A stretch of 64,000 nucleotides of DNA from Chromobacterium haemolyticum DSM 19808 (GTDB lineage Bacteria > Pseudomonadota > Gammaproteobacteria > Burkholderiales > Chromobacteriaceae), in the NCBI RefSeq assembly GCF_000711885.1, contig NZ_JONK01000008.1, forward strand, positions 1 through 64,000, written 5' to 3'. Below, piece after piece: positions 16,334-26,351 of the stretch. The number at the start of each line of letters is the position of its first letter. Positions within the stretch are counted from its first letter, which is position 1. The translations under genes were made by a program, and so were the position numbers. The notes beneath the pieces were generated by a model, which saw only the letters and a program-made list of their open reading frames with translations, was not told the DNA's origin and did no database searches.

Positions 16334-17113
16334 ATGTGCGTGATTGCTTTTGCCTACAAGACTCCCGGACTGGGCCAGCTGGTGTTGCTGGCCAACCGGG
16401 ACGAATACTATGCGCGTCCGACCGAACCGCTGGATTGGTGGCCGCAATATCAGAATACGCTGGGCGGCCGCGACGCCGAGTCCGGCGGCAGCTGGCTGAT
16501 GGTGGACGGCCGAGGGCGCATTGCCGCGGTGACCAATATCCGCGACGGCCATCCGGTCAAAGCGGAACGCTCGCGCGGGGAGCTGGTGGAGCGTTTCGTC
16601 GCCGGCGACGAGGATCCGTTCGCCTTCGCCGATTGGCTGCGCGCCGAGCAAGGCCGCTACGCGCCGTTTAACCTGCTGTTCGGCTATACCTCGGACCTGT
16701 TTCATTTCCACAGCCGCGGCGGCCAGATCGCCCGGGTGACGCCGGGCATCCACACCTTGTCCAACGCCACGCTGGACACGCCGTGGTTCAAGAGCGAGCG
16801 GCTGGCGGAATATTTGCGCGAGTTTCAGCGCGTGCCCACCGAGGATCAGGCTTTCGTCGCGCTGTCCGACGGCACCCCGGCGCCGCTGGGGCAGTTGCCC
16901 AATACCCGCATCGGCTCCGCGCTGGAGCGGGTGCTGTCGCCCATCTTCATAAAAGGCCGCGACTACGGCACCCGCGCGTCCATGCTGCTGACGGTGTCGG
17001 CGCGCGGCGACATGCAGTTTTCGGAATTAAGTTGGGGCCTGGCCGGCAGGGAAACCGGCCGCCGCCGTTTCACCTTGCGTCCGGGCCAGCCAAGCGCGGC
17101 TCCGGCGCGCTGA
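16334..17113 (+). CDS. NRDE family protein (TANGO2-like)
   Basis: A 259-aa protein with the family hallmark LLANRDEYYARPT near residues 17-29, after an N-terminal MCVIAFAYK whose Cys2 could be an N-terminal nucleophile. Its biochemical function is not established; eukaryotic TANGO2 relatives are linked to haem and lipid homeostasis. It is followed 15 bp later by a periplasmic CNP1-like gene, probably in the same transcript. Confidence 0.9.
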   Translation: MCVIAFAYKTPGLGQLVLLANRDEYYARPTEPLDWWPQYQNTLGGRDAESGGSWLMVDGRGRIAAVTNIRDGHPVKAERSRGELVERFVAGDEDPFAFADWLRAEQGRYAPFNLLFGYTSDLFHFHSRGGQIARVTPGIHTLSNATLDTPWFKSERLAEYLREFQRVPTEDQAFVALSDGTPAPLGQLPNTRIGSALERVLSPIFIKGRDYGTRASMLLTVSARGDMQFSELSWGLAGRETGRRRFTLRPGQPSAAPAR

Positions 17114-17128
17114 ACGAGGAGTAGTGAT

Positions 17129-17626
17129 TTGAAGACCTTTGCCGCCATCATCGTGCTGGCCCTGTGCGCCGCGCAGCCGGCGTTGGCCGACAACAAGATC
17201 AAGAAGAACATCGATTTCGCGCCGGAAGTGCCGTGGCAGGAGGCCGACTACCAGTTGCCGCCGTATCCGGCGCAGCCGGATTGGATCGCCGTGAGCACTG
17301 ATAATCTGCAGACCAACCAGTATTTCGTCGACGCCAAGACGCTGAGCGCGGGCGAAGACGGCGTGGTGCGAATGATCGTGCGGGTGAAGAGCCCGGCCGG
17401 CGCGGAGAATTTGAGCTTCGAGGGCCTACTGTGCAATGAGGGCAGCTATCGCGCCTACGCCTTCGGCAACAGCATCGATAAAAACTGGATCCGCTCCAAC
17501 AAGGCGGTGTGGCGCAAGATTGATCATGACGACAAGCTGCGCCGTTCGCTGCGCGATCTGGCCTGCCCGGACAAGCGCGCGCCGCGCGACGCCGAGGAGG
17601 CGATCAAGCGTTTGCGTCAGGGCTGA
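17129..17626 (+). CDS. CNP1-like family exported protein
   Basis: A 165-aa protein with a Sec signal peptide (KTFAAIIVLALCAAQPALA, cleavage near residue 20). The mature part carries WQEADYQLPPYP near 36-47 and VDAKTLSAGEDGVVRMIV, as in the CNP1-like family of beta- and gammaproteobacteria; function unknown. The start is TTG, supported by GAGGAG about 8 bp upstream and by the signal peptide. A strong terminator follows. Confidence 0.85.
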   Translation: MKTFAAIIVLALCAAQPALADNKIKKNIDFAPEVPWQEADYQLPPYPAQPDWIAVSTDNLQTNQYFVDAKTLSAGEDGVVRMIVRVKSPAGAENLSFEGLLCNEGSYRAYAFGNSIDKNWIRSNKAVWRKIDHDDKLRRSLRDLACPDKRAPRDAEEAIKRLRQG

Positions 17627-17641
17627 GGCCGCTGAAAATAC

Positions 17642-17676
17642 AAAGGCCCGCGCCGGATGTCCGGCGCGGGCCTTTT
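17642..17676. terminator. bidirectional rho-independent terminator
   Basis: AAAGGCCCGCGCCGG-ATGT-CCGGCGCGGGCCTTTT forms a near-perfect GC-rich stem with A/T arms, serving the CNP1-like gene and the convergent RND permease gene. Confidence 0.9.
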
Positions 17677-17680
17677 CGCG

Positions 17681-20600
17681 TCAGGCGCGCAGCGCGCGCC
17701 GCCTTTCCCGCCAGGCCGCGTGGCGTTGCGCCAGCGCGTCGAAGTACAGATAGAGCACCGGGGTGATGTAGAGCGTGACCACCTGGGAGAACACCAGGCC
17801 GCCCACCACCGCCAGGCCCAGGGGCTGGCGCAGCTCGGCGCCGGCGCCCAGGCCCAGCGCAATGGGCAAAGCGCCCATCAAGGCCGCCAGCGTGGTCATC
17901 ATGATGGGCCGGAAACGCAGCAGACAGGCGGCGTGGATGGCCTGCTCCGGCGACATGCCCTGCTTACGCTGCGCTTCCAGCGCGAAGTCGATCATCATGA
18001 TGGCGTTCTTTTTGACGATGCCGATCAACATCAAGATGCCGATGCTGGCGATCACGGTCAGTTCCTGGCCAAACAGCATCAGCGTGCCCAGCGCGCCGAT
18101 GGCGGCGGAGGGCAGACCGGACAGAATGGTCAGCGGGTGGATATAGCTTTCGTACAGCACCCCCAACAGCACGTAGATCACCGCCACCGCGATGCCCAGC
18201 AGCAGGATTTGGCTGCCCTGGGTTTCCTCGAAGGCGGCGGCGTCCCCGCTGTAGCTGGTGGCGATGGACGCGGGCAGGGCGATGCGCTCTTTGAGCTGGC
18301 GCAGGTGTTGGTCGGCCTGGCTCAGCGGGATGCCGGGCGCCAGGTTGAAGGACAGCGTCACCGCCTGCAACTGGCCCTGGTGGTTGACCGAGATCGGGCC
18401 GACGGTGCGTTCCACCGAGGCGATGCTGGACAGCGGCACCAGTTGGCCGTCGGCGGCGCGCACGCGCAGCCGCGAGAAGTCGAACTCGTTGACCTTGAAC
18501 GGGTCGTCCGCCTGCAAGATCACCTGATAGTTGTCGCTGGCGGTATAGATAGTGGAAATCTGCCGCTCGCCGAAGGCGCTGTACAGCGCGCTGCGTATGC
18601 TCTGGATGTCCACGCCCAGCAGGTTGGCCTTGTCGCGGTCTATGTTCAGCTTGGCTTGCAAGCCCTTGAGCTGGGAGTCGCTGGTGACGTCGCGGAAGAT
18701 GGGATCGGCCTGCATCCGTTGCAAGAGTTTGTCGGACCAGGTATTCAGGCTTTCCGCCTGTATGCCCTGCAGAGTGTACTGATAGCGGCTTTTGCTCTGG
18801 CGGCCGCCCAGGCGCAGGTTCTGCGTGGGGTTCAGATAGACGCTGAGCCCCGGCACCGCGCGCAGGTCGCGGCGCAGGCTTTCCATGGTCGGGTCCAGTT
18901 TGGCGCGTTCGCCGCGCGGTTTGAGCTGGATGAACATGCGGCCGGTGTTGCCGCCGGACAGCGAGGAGGTGGCGAAGGCGACGTTGGGGTTGGCCTGGGT
19001 GATGGCGGCGGCGCGTTGCTGCAGTTTGAGCATGGCGTCGTAGGAGATGTCTTGCGCCGCCTCGGTGCTGGCCATGATCTGGCCGGTGTCTTCTGTGGGG
19101 AAGAAGCCCTTGGGAATGGTGTTGAACATCAAGGCGGTCAGGACAAAGGTGGACAGCGCGCCGGCCAGGGTCAGGCGGCGATGCTTGAGCGCCAGGTCCA
19201 ACGTGCGGCGATAGCCGGCCAACACCGCGTCGAAGCCGTTCTCCAGCGCGGCGGCCAGCCGGCCGCGCTGGGCTTGGTGTCCAATCGAGTCGGCGCTGAG
19301 AAAGCGCGAGGACAGCAAGGGGATCAGGGTTAGCGACACCGCCGCCGATACCAGCACCGCCAGAGACACCACCACGGCGAATTCGTGGAACAGCAGGCCG
19401 ATCACGCCCTGCATGAAGAAGATGGGGATGAAGATGGCCACCAGCGACAGCGAAATCGACACGATGGTGAAGGCGATTTCACGCGAGCCCCTCAGCGCCG
19501 CCTCCATCGGCGACAAGCCCTCTTCGATGTAACGGACGATGTTTTCCAACATCACGATGGCGTCGTCCACCACCAGGCCCACCGCCAGCGTGATGCCCAG
19601 CAGCGAGATATTGTCCAGGCTGTAGCCCAGCCAATACATCAGCCCTATGGTGCCGATCAGCGAGATCGGCAGCGACAGCGCCGGAATCACCGTGGCCGCC
19701 ATGCGCTGCAGGAACATGAAGATCACCATGATCACCAGCGCGATGGTGAGCAGCAGGGTCAGCTTGACGTCGTGGATGGCTTCGCGGATGGACTGCGAGC
19801 GGTCGTTGAGCAGGTTCAGCCGCACCGAGCCGGGCAGCTGCGCCTGAAGTTTCGGCAGCTCCTTGCGGATGGCGTCCACTACCGCCACGGTGTTGGCGTC
19901 GCTTTGACGCATCACCGCCAGCACGATGGAGCGCTCGCCGTTGACCCAGCTGCCGGTCTTGAGGTTTTCCACGCTGTCTTCCACCACGGCCACGTCGGAC
20001 AGTCTCACCGGCAGGCCGTTGCGGCTGGCGATCACCAGCTTGGCGAACTGGGCGGCGTTTTGCAGCTGGCGGTTGGCTTCCACCGTCATCAGTTGCGATT
20101 TGCCCTCCAGCGTGCCCACCGGGGTGTTGACGTTGGCCGCGCGGATGCTGGCGGCCACATCGTCCAGCGTCAGATTGCGCGAGGCCAGCTTGCCCGGATC
20201 GGCCTTGATTCGCACCGCGTAGCGTTTCTGGCCGAAGATGTTGACCTGGGCCACGCCCTTGAGGGTGGCGATATTGGGCGAGATCCAGTTCTCGGCGTAG
20301 TCGTTGAGGTCGGACAGCGACATGGACGGCGAATTGAGCGCCAGCAACAGCACCGGCGAATCCGCCGGGTTGACCTTGCGGTAGGACGGGGTCGAGGTCA
20401 TTTCCGTCGGCAGCGAACGCTGCGCGCGCAGCAGCGCCGCCTGCACGTCCACCGCCGCCAGGTCGATATTGCGGTCGTTGTCGAACTCCAGTGTGATGGA
20501 GGTGCTGCCCAGGGAGCTGGACGAGCTGATCACCGAGATGCCGGGAATGGTGGAAAACTGCTTTTCCAGAGGCGCGGCCACCGAGGAGGCCATGCTGTCC

Positions 20601-20770
20601 GGGCTGGCGCCGGGCAGGCTGGCGGAGACGTTGATGGTGGGTGTATCGAAGCTGGGCAGCGCGGCGATCGGCAGTTTCTGATAGGCGATCAGGCCGGCCA
20701 CCACCAGGGACAGGCACAGCAGCACCGTCATCACCGGACGGCGGATGCAGAGCTCGGAGATTTGCATCAT
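17681..20770 (-). CDS. RND efflux transporter permease (HAE1 family)
   Basis: A 1029-aa inner-membrane proton-driven pump. The N-terminal membrane segment MMQISELCIRRPVMTVLLCL is followed by the first periplasmic loop. The transmembrane-4 relay motif appears as GLVVDDAIVMLENIVRYIEE near residue 400, and a second conserved block as LMLIGIVKKNAIMMIDFALE near 925. The proline-rich start and lack of extended loops resemble MdtB/MdtC-like pumps for drugs or other amphiphiles. Its ATG overlaps the stop of the adaptor gene. No outer-membrane channel gene is in the operon, so it likely uses a shared TolC-type protein. Confidence 0.93.
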   Translation of the reverse strand: MMQISELCIRRPVMTVLLCLSLVVAGLIAYQKLPIAALPSFDTPTINVSASLPGASPDSMASSVAAPLEKQFSTIPGISVISSSSSLGSTSITLEFDNDRNIDLAAVDVQAALLRAQRSLPTEMTSTPSYRKVNPADSPVLLLALNSPSMSLSDLNDYAENWISPNIATLKGVAQVNIFGQKRYAVRIKADPGKLASRNLTLDDVAASIRAANVNTPVGTLEGKSQLMTVEANRQLQNAAQFAKLVIASRNGLPVRLSDVAVVEDSVENLKTGSWVNGERSIVLAVMRQSDANTVAVVDAIRKELPKLQAQLPGSVRLNLLNDRSQSIREAIHDVKLTLLLTIALVIMVIFMFLQRMAATVIPALSLPISLIGTIGLMYWLGYSLDNISLLGITLAVGLVVDDAIVMLENIVRYIEEGLSPMEAALRGSREIAFTIVSISLSLVAIFIPIFFMQGVIGLLFHEFAVVVSLAVLVSAAVSLTLIPLLSSRFLSADSIGHQAQRGRLAAALENGFDAVLAGYRRTLDLALKHRRLTLAGALSTFVLTALMFNTIPKGFFPTEDTGQIMASTEAAQDISYDAMLKLQQRAAAITQANPNVAFATSSLSGGNTGRMFIQLKPRGERAKLDPTMESLRRDLRAVPGLSVYLNPTQNLRLGGRQSKSRYQYTLQGIQAESLNTWSDKLLQRMQADPIFRDVTSDSQLKGLQAKLNIDRDKANLLGVDIQSIRSALYSAFGERQISTIYTASDNYQVILQADDPFKVNEFDFSRLRVRAADGQLVPLSSIASVERTVGPISVNHQGQLQAVTLSFNLAPGIPLSQADQHLRQLKERIALPASIATSYSGDAAAFEETQGSQILLLGIAVAVIYVLLGVLYESYIHPLTILSGLPSAAIGALGTLMLFGQELTVIASIGILMLIGIVKKNAIMMIDFALEAQRKQGMSPEQAIHAACLLRFRPIMMTTLAALMGALPIALGLGAGAELRQPLGLAVVGGLVFSQVVTLYITPVLYLYFDALAQRHAAWRERRRALRA

Positions 20771-21900
20771 TGGCCTCCGCTGGCCGGGCCGGCCACGGCC
20801 GCACGCACCTTGTCGCCGGGGCGCAGATTGAGGCCGCCGTTGGACACCACGGCGTCGCCGACGCGCAGGCCTTTGACAACGGCTTTTTCCTTATGAATGG
20901 CCAGCAGTTCCACCGGTACGCGCTTGACGCTGCCGTCGGCTTGCACCGCGTAGCTGAATTTGCCTTCCGGCCCGGTGAGCAACGCCGCCACCGGAATGGT
21001 GGTGGCCTGCTGGTAGCGGCCGGCGCCCAGCGAGACGGTGACGAACTGGCCCGGCCACAGCTTGCCGTCCTGGTTGGAGAACTCCGCTTTCAGCGTGAGC
21101 GTGCCGTTGGCGCTGTCCACCGCGCTGTCGATGAAGACCAGCTTGCCGTCCACGCTGTCCCCGCTGTCCGGCAGCGTGGCGCGTACCTGCAGTTTGCCGG
21201 CGGCCTGGGCCGCGCGCACCGCGCCCAGCTCGCGCTCCGGCAAGGTGAAGGTGGCGTTGATTGGATGAATGCGAGTGATGGTCAGCATCGCCGCGGCCAT
21301 GCCCGGTTGCGCCAAGGTGCCCGGATAGACGTTGATCACGCCGATGCGTCCGCCGATGGAGGCCCGCAGCGTTTTATAGTCCAGCGCCGCCCGCGCCGCT
21401 TCCACTTGGGCGCGGTCGGCGGCGACGGTGGCGCTGAGCGCGTCTGCCTTGGATTGATTGGCGTCCACCACGCTTTGCGAGACGAAGTTCTTCGCCAGCA
21501 GGTCGCGGCTGCGCGCCAGGTCGCGTTCCGCGTTTTTCAGCTGCGCCTGGTCACTGAGCGTCTGCGCCTGGGCTTTTTTCAACTGGGCGATTTCCGCCGC
21601 CGCGTCCAGCGTGAACAGCAATTGGCCCGGCGCCACGTTTTGGCCTTCCTTGACATGGACTTTGGCCACCACGCCGGAGACCTGAGGCTTGACCTCCACT
21701 TTTTCAATGGCGGTGACATTGCCGGTGGCGTTCAGCTCGATCGGCAGATCCTCCGCCGTCACTTTGGCGATGCCAACGGCAATCGGCGGACGCGCCGCGG
21801 TTTTTGCTGCGGCCGCGGTCGTTCTGGAGCCATACCAGCCGGCTAGGCCGGCCGCAGCCAGAGCAAGCGCGGCAGCGCTTGCAACGACTCTTTTATTCAT
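20767..21900 (-). CDS. RND efflux periplasmic adaptor subunit
   Basis: A 377-aa membrane fusion protein with an N-terminal membrane anchor or signal (VASAAALALAAAGLAGW). The biotinyl-lipoyl half motifs are around ATGNVTAIEKVEVKPQVSGV near residues 58-77 and VKEGQNVAPGQLLFTLD near 83-99. A coiled-coil hairpin (about 105-170) and beta-barrel follow. It forms the bridge between the permease encoded immediately downstream and an outer-membrane channel. No regulator gene is adjacent. Confidence 0.93.
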   Translation of the reverse strand: MNKRVVASAAALALAAAGLAGWYGSRTTAAAAKTAARPPIAVGIAKVTAEDLPIELNATGNVTAIEKVEVKPQVSGVVAKVHVKEGQNVAPGQLLFTLDAAAEIAQLKKAQAQTLSDQAQLKNAERDLARSRDLLAKNFVSQSVVDANQSKADALSATVAADRAQVEAARAALDYKTLRASIGGRIGVINVYPGTLAQPGMAAAMLTITRIHPINATFTLPERELGAVRAAQAAGKLQVRATLPDSGDSVDGKLVFIDSAVDSANGTLTLKAEFSNQDGKLWPGQFVTVSLGAGRYQQATTIPVAALLTGPEGKFSYAVQADGSVKRVPVELLAIHKEKAVVKGLRVGDAVVSNGGLNLRPGDKVRAAVAGPASGGQ

Positions 21901-22620
21901 CTTTTATTCTCGCTCTTGGGGCGGGCGCCTAACCCGCCGTGTGGATGCCAGGCGTCGTCCCATTGATACCTGTCGGCGCATGCCGGCATTGCCGCTTGCC
22001 GTGGACATGAGTCCGGAGGCGAGCCGCGTTTCCAGGGCGTCCCTCCGCCGCTGGACGCGCGGCCCGGAAGACCGGGCCGGACTCCGTCCGCTCATTGGAA
22101 TGATAGGGCTGAATAAGCCTTGCGGATCAGGAAGATGCGTTGGCGGCGCGACCTGGGCGCCAGAGGACTGCGGCCGGAAAGCCGGCGCGGTGCGCGGCAT
22201 GCGTCCGGTCGAGCTTACTCAAGCCCTTACGTTTTCGCCAAGCGCAAAAGCGTTAATGATTTTGGAAAAAGCCGTTAAATTAAAAATTAGACTGTACTGA
22301 TATGTCCATGGATTAATTGTATAGGCTGATTTGGCCGGGCCATGAGTAATGCGTATGAGAGCTAATAATTTTTAGAATGCCATGGCGGGTAAAGTGAAAA
22401 ACCACCGCAAAATCAGAAGGCTGTGGCAGCTAATGCGGGAAAGGATAGTCAATTTGCGACTAAAACGTTAAATCGCTCGCCGCAGCGTCGTGCTTAGCAC
22501 TTGAAGTATTCAAAATCCTCAGCGCATAATGGCCGCCAACCACTCTGGATACAATCGAGTGAAGATTCTGATCGTCCCGCGATATCGACGGGGTCGACAA
22601 TACTTAGGAGAGTAGGCGAG
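21901..22620. other. 720-bp intergenic region
   Basis: The left 300 bp are GC-rich with no convincing gene; a minus-strand frame at 21904-22200 has no family features. From about 22230 the DNA becomes AT-rich and presumably carries the oppA promoter. TAGGAGAG at about 22604-22611 is the oppA ribosome-binding site. No repeat copy or operator was recognised. Confidence 0.5.
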
Positions 22621-24237
22621 ATGGCTGATAAGAAATCGCTACAGACAATCGCGGCCGCCGTGGCGCTGGCCCTGACTTCCGGCGCGGCCCTGGCCGCCAT
22701 CGTGCCGCCGGGCACCAAGCTGGCCGCCAAGCAGGAATTGGTGCGCTCCAACGGCTCCGAACCGGAGTCGCTGGACCCGATGGTGGTGGAGGGCGTGCCC
22801 GCCAACATCATCACGCATGACCTGTTCGAAGGCCTGACCGCTACCGACAACGAAGGCAAACTGCAGCCCGGCGTGGCCGAATCCTGGAAACAGACCGGGC
22901 CCACCACCTGGGTGTTCAAGCTGCGCAAGAACGCCAAATGGTCCGACGGCAGCGGCGTCACCGCCGACGACTTCGTCTACGGCATCCGCCGGCTGGTGGA
23001 TCCCAAGCTGGCGGCTCCTTATGCAGGCACCTTCGGCATCTTCTTCCAAAACGGCGAGGCGATTGTGGCCGGCAAGAAGCCGGTGACCGCCATTGGCGTC
23101 AAGGCCCTGGACAAATACACCGTACAAGTGGATACCGCTTTCCCGGTGTCCTACCTGCCGGAACTGATGTCCAACGCCCAACTGGGCCCCGCGCCCAAGG
23201 CGGTGATCGACAAGTTCGGCAAAGACTGGGTCAAGCCGGGCAAGATGGTCAGCAACGGCCCCTTCGTGCTGAAAGACTGGCAAGTCAACAGCAAGGTGGT
23301 GATCGAGAAAAACCCGCAGTACTGGAACGCCAAGAACGTGCAGCTGACCCGCGTCAGCTTCCTGCCGATCGAAGACCAGAACGCGGATCAGAAGCTGTAT
23401 CAGTCCGGTCAGACCGACATGACCTATGAGATCCCGCCGGGCAGCTTCGACAAGCTCAAGAGCACCATGCCCAAGGATCTGAAAACCTCCACCATCCTGG
23501 GCCTGCGCTATTACAGCCTGAACAATAAGGATCCGCTGCTGAAGGATGTGCGCGTGCGCAAGGCGCTGTCCATGGTGGTGGACCGCGACCTGATGGCCAA
23601 GAAAATCACCGGCGACGGCCAACTGCCGTCCTACAGCGTGATGGTCAAGGGCGTGCACGGCGGCCAGCCCACCAGCTACGACTGGGCGCAATGGCCGATG
23701 GCCAAGCGCGTGGACGAGGCCAAGAAGCTGCTGGCCCAAGCTGGCGTCAAGCCGGGCACCACGCTCAAGCTGTCCTACAATACCAGCGACTACCACAAGA
23801 AGATGGCCATCTTCGTGGCCTCCGAGTGGAAGAGCAAGCTGGGCTTCAATACCTCCATGGAAAACATGGAGTTCAAAGTCTTCCTGAAGAAACGCCACGA
23901 CGGCGACTACCAGGTGGCGCGCAACGGCTGGCTGGCCGACTATAACGACGCCACCACCTTCCTGGCGCTGGTCCAGTGCGGCAATACCCAGAACGACAAC
24001 TTCAACTGCAACAAGAAAGCGGAAGAGTTGATCAAGCAGGGCAATGAAAGCACGGATCAAGCCAAGCGCACCCAACTGCTGACGCAGGCCACCAAACTGG
24101 TGATGGACGACTACCCGATGATCCCAGTGCTGCAGTACACGCTGCCGCGCCTGGTGAAACCGTATGTGGGCGGCTACTCGCTGAAGAATCCGGTGGATCG
24201 TTACCGCAGCAAGGATCTCTACATCATCCAGCATTGA
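22621..24237 (+). CDS. oppA: oligopeptide ABC transporter, substrate-binding protein
   Basis: A 538-aa periplasmic SBP family 5 protein. The signal peptide spans about residues 1-26 (LQTIAAAVALALTSGAALAA). Family features include GSEPESLDPMVVEGVPANII near 43-62, VAESWKQTGPTTWVFKLRKN near 85-104 and WSDGSGVTADDFVYGIRRL near 107-125. It captures oligopeptides for OppBCDF encoded downstream. The ATG at 22621 was chosen because the signal peptide starts there. A 235-bp gap with a hairpin separates it from oppB, probably allowing oppA to be expressed in excess. Confidence 0.95.
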   Translation: MADKKSLQTIAAAVALALTSGAALAAIVPPGTKLAAKQELVRSNGSEPESLDPMVVEGVPANIITHDLFEGLTATDNEGKLQPGVAESWKQTGPTTWVFKLRKNAKWSDGSGVTADDFVYGIRRLVDPKLAAPYAGTFGIFFQNGEAIVAGKKPVTAIGVKALDKYTVQVDTAFPVSYLPELMSNAQLGPAPKAVIDKFGKDWVKPGKMVSNGPFVLKDWQVNSKVVIEKNPQYWNAKNVQLTRVSFLPIEDQNADQKLYQSGQTDMTYEIPPGSFDKLKSTMPKDLKTSTILGLRYYSLNNKDPLLKDVRVRKALSMVVDRDLMAKKITGDGQLPSYSVMVKGVHGGQPTSYDWAQWPMAKRVDEAKKLLAQAGVKPGTTLKLSYNTSDYHKKMAIFVASEWKSKLGFNTSMENMEFKVFLKKRHDGDYQVARNGWLADYNDATTFLALVQCGNTQNDNFNCNKKAEELIKQGNESTDQAKRTQLLTQATKLVMDDYPMIPVLQYTLPRLVKPYVGGYSLKNPVDRYRSKDLYIIQH

Positions 24238-24264
24238 TCGGCCGGCCTCGCGCCGACGCCTGAA

Positions 24265-24294
24265 CGCCTCCAGTCCCTAGCGGGACCGGAGGCG
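24265..24294 (+). promoter_or_regulatory. stem-loop between oppA and oppB
   Basis: CGCCTCCAGTCCC-TAGC-GGGACCGGAGGCG forms a 13-bp stem with one mismatch. There is no T run, so it looks more like an mRNA-stabilising or attenuating stem-loop that sets oppA above oppBCDF than a full terminator. Confidence 0.5.
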
Positions 24295-24472
24295 CCCTGG
24301 CGGACGCGCGTTAGGCTCTGATCTGAAAACGGGGGCAACCCCGGTGTGTTGAGCGGGCCGCCGTGGCAAGCGGCGCCCGCCCGTGACTGTCGGTGTCAAT
24401 CGCCGTTGGTCCGTCCGCAGCCCGCGCATCGCGCCGGCGCGCGTCGGGCGCGGCGAGTCGGAGTAATTTGCA

Positions 24473-25393
24473 ATGTGGTCCTACACTTTACGACGCGTGC
24501 TGTTGACGATTCCCACCGTGTTGGCCGTCATCACCGTCTGTTATCTGCTGCTGCACATGACCCCTGGCGGCCCCTTTGACGGGGAGCGCAAAGTTTCCGA
24601 GGCGGTATTGGCCAATTTGCAGGCCAAATACCATCTCGACCTGCCCTTGTGGCAGCAATATCTGTACTACCTGAAGAGCCTGCTGCAAGGCGATCTGGGC
24701 GCATCCTTCCGTTATTCGGACTGGAGCGTCAACGACCTGGTGGCCAAGGCGCTGCCGGTGTCGGCGGCCATTGGCGGCAGCGCCATCCTGATCTCGCTGG
24801 TGATCGGCGTGGTCCTGGGCATCGTCGCCGCGTTGCGTCAGAACAGCGTGGTGGATTATCTGGTGATGCTGATCAGCAATATGGGCAGCGCCTTTCCGTC
24901 CTTCATCATCGGGCCGGTGCTGGTGCTGGTCTTCGCCGTCTCCTTGCAATGGCTGCCGTCCGGCGGCTGGAACGACTTTGATCCCCGTTACATGATTCTG
25001 CCGGTGGCGCTGCTGACCTTCATCAACGTGGCCACCATAGGCCGGGTGATGCGCGGCAGTCTGATCGAGGTGCTGGGCAGCAACTTCATCCGCACCGCGC
25101 GCGCCAAGGGCTTGCCGATGCGCACCATCATCGTTCGCCACGCATTGAAGCCGGCCTTGATGCCGGTGGTGACCTTGCTGGGGCCGCTGACCATTTCCTC
25201 GATCACCTCCGCCGTGGTCACCGAGTCCATCTTCTCCTTGCCCGGCCTGGGCAAGCTCATCGTCAACGGCGCGGCCAACCGCGACTACACGCTGGTGCTG
25301 GGCCTGGTGGTGCTGGTGACTGTGATTGCCGTGTTGCTCAATCTGCTGGTCGACCTGGCTTACGCCTTCCTCGATCCCAAGATTCGCTATTGA
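24473..25393 (+). CDS. oppB: oligopeptide ABC transporter permease
   Basis: A 306-aa inner-membrane permease with about six transmembrane segments. The N-terminal signature MWSYTLRRVLLTIPTVLAVI and the EAA loop around RTARAKGLPMRTIIVRHALK (near residues 205-224) are typical of OppB/DppB. It pairs with OppC and contacts OppD/OppF. First gene of the tight oppBCDF block. Confidence 0.95.
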   Translation: MWSYTLRRVLLTIPTVLAVITVCYLLLHMTPGGPFDGERKVSEAVLANLQAKYHLDLPLWQQYLYYLKSLLQGDLGASFRYSDWSVNDLVAKALPVSAAIGGSAILISLVIGVVLGIVAALRQNSVVDYLVMLISNMGSAFPSFIIGPVLVLVFAVSLQWLPSGGWNDFDPRYMILPVALLTFINVATIGRVMRGSLIEVLGSNFIRTARAKGLPMRTIIVRHALKPALMPVVTLLGPLTISSITSAVVTESIFSLPGLGKLIVNGAANRDYTLVLGLVVLVTVIAVLLNLLVDLAYAFLDPKIRY

Positions 25394-25418
25394 CGCGCGT
25401 GACCGCGAAGGATTTCCC

Positions 25419-26333
25419 ATGTTGAGAAGCAAACAGAAGCAAGCGGCGATCGCGCTGGAGACCCGTCTGGACGATGCCGCCGTTGAAGGCCGCAGCCCGT
25501 GGCGCGATGCGCGCATCCGCTTTTTCCGCAATCGCGCGGCCGTGGTCAGTCTGATCATCCTGTCGCTGATCGTGCTGGCCTGTATCTTTGGGCCGATGTT
25601 CCTGCCCCATACCTATGACGACACGGACTGGGACGCCATCAGCCTGGCGCCCACCTGGCAGGGCATGCACTGGTTCGGCACCGACGATTTGGGCCGGGAC
25701 CTCCTGGTGCGCACCCTGATAGGCGGCCGCATCTCGCTGATGGTGGGCGCGCTGGCCACCGTCGCCGCGGTGATCATAGGCGTGTTGTGGGGCGCCAGCG
25801 CCGGCTTCCTCGGCGGCAAGATAGACAACCTGATGATGCGCATCGTGGACATGATGTACGCGGTCCCCTATCTGCTGATCGCCATTCTGATGGTGACCCT
25901 GTTGGGCCGCGAGTTTTATCTGGTGGTGCTGACCATCACCATCCTGGCCTGGATGGACATGGCCCGGGTGGTGCGCGGCCAGACGCTGTCGATCAAGTCC
26001 AAGGAATATGTGGAGGCCGCGCGCGCCATCGGCGTGTCAACCGCCAACATCATCGCCCGTCATATCGTGCCCAATTTGCTGGGCATTGTGGTGATCTACA
26101 CTACGGTAACGGTGCCGGGGGTGATTCTGACCGAATCGGTGCTGTCCTTCCTGGGCCTGGGCGTGCAAGAGCCGATGACCAGCTGGGGCGTTTTGATCGG
26201 CGACGGCACCAAAACCATGGAAACCCAGCCCTGGCAGCTATTGTTCCCCGCCGGCATGTTGTCGCTGACGCTGTACTGCGCCAACTATATCGGCGACGGC
26301 CTGCGCGACGCGCTGGACCCGAAAGATCGATGA
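25419..26333 (+). CDS. oppC: oligopeptide ABC transporter permease
   Basis: A 304-aa inner-membrane permease. The N-terminal OppC_N segment (RFFRNRAAVVSLIILSLIVL near residues 34-53), the conserved HWFGTDDLGRDLLVRTLIGG near 84-103 and the EAA loop KEYVEAARAIGVSTANIIAR near 199-218 support the call. I chose the ATG at 25419, where family homology begins, 25 bp after oppB. Confidence 0.95.
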   Translation: MLRSKQKQAAIALETRLDDAAVEGRSPWRDARIRFFRNRAAVVSLIILSLIVLACIFGPMFLPHTYDDTDWDAISLAPTWQGMHWFGTDDLGRDLLVRTLIGGRISLMVGALATVAAVIIGVLWGASAGFLGGKIDNLMMRIVDMMYAVPYLLIAILMVTLLGREFYLVVLTITILAWMDMARVVRGQTLSIKSKEYVEAARAIGVSTANIIARHIVPNLLGIVVIYTTVTVPGVILTESVLSFLGLGVQEPMTSWGVLIGDGTKTMETQPWQLLFPAGMLSLTLYCANYIGDGLRDALDPKDR

Positions 26334-26351
26334 GCCCGAGGTAGAACCACT

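Noticed and set aside
21904-22200. A 98-codon minus frame upstream of the adaptor gene
   Set aside because: Arg/Pro-rich composition typical of chance frames in GC-rich DNA, no ribosome-binding site and no recognisable domain.
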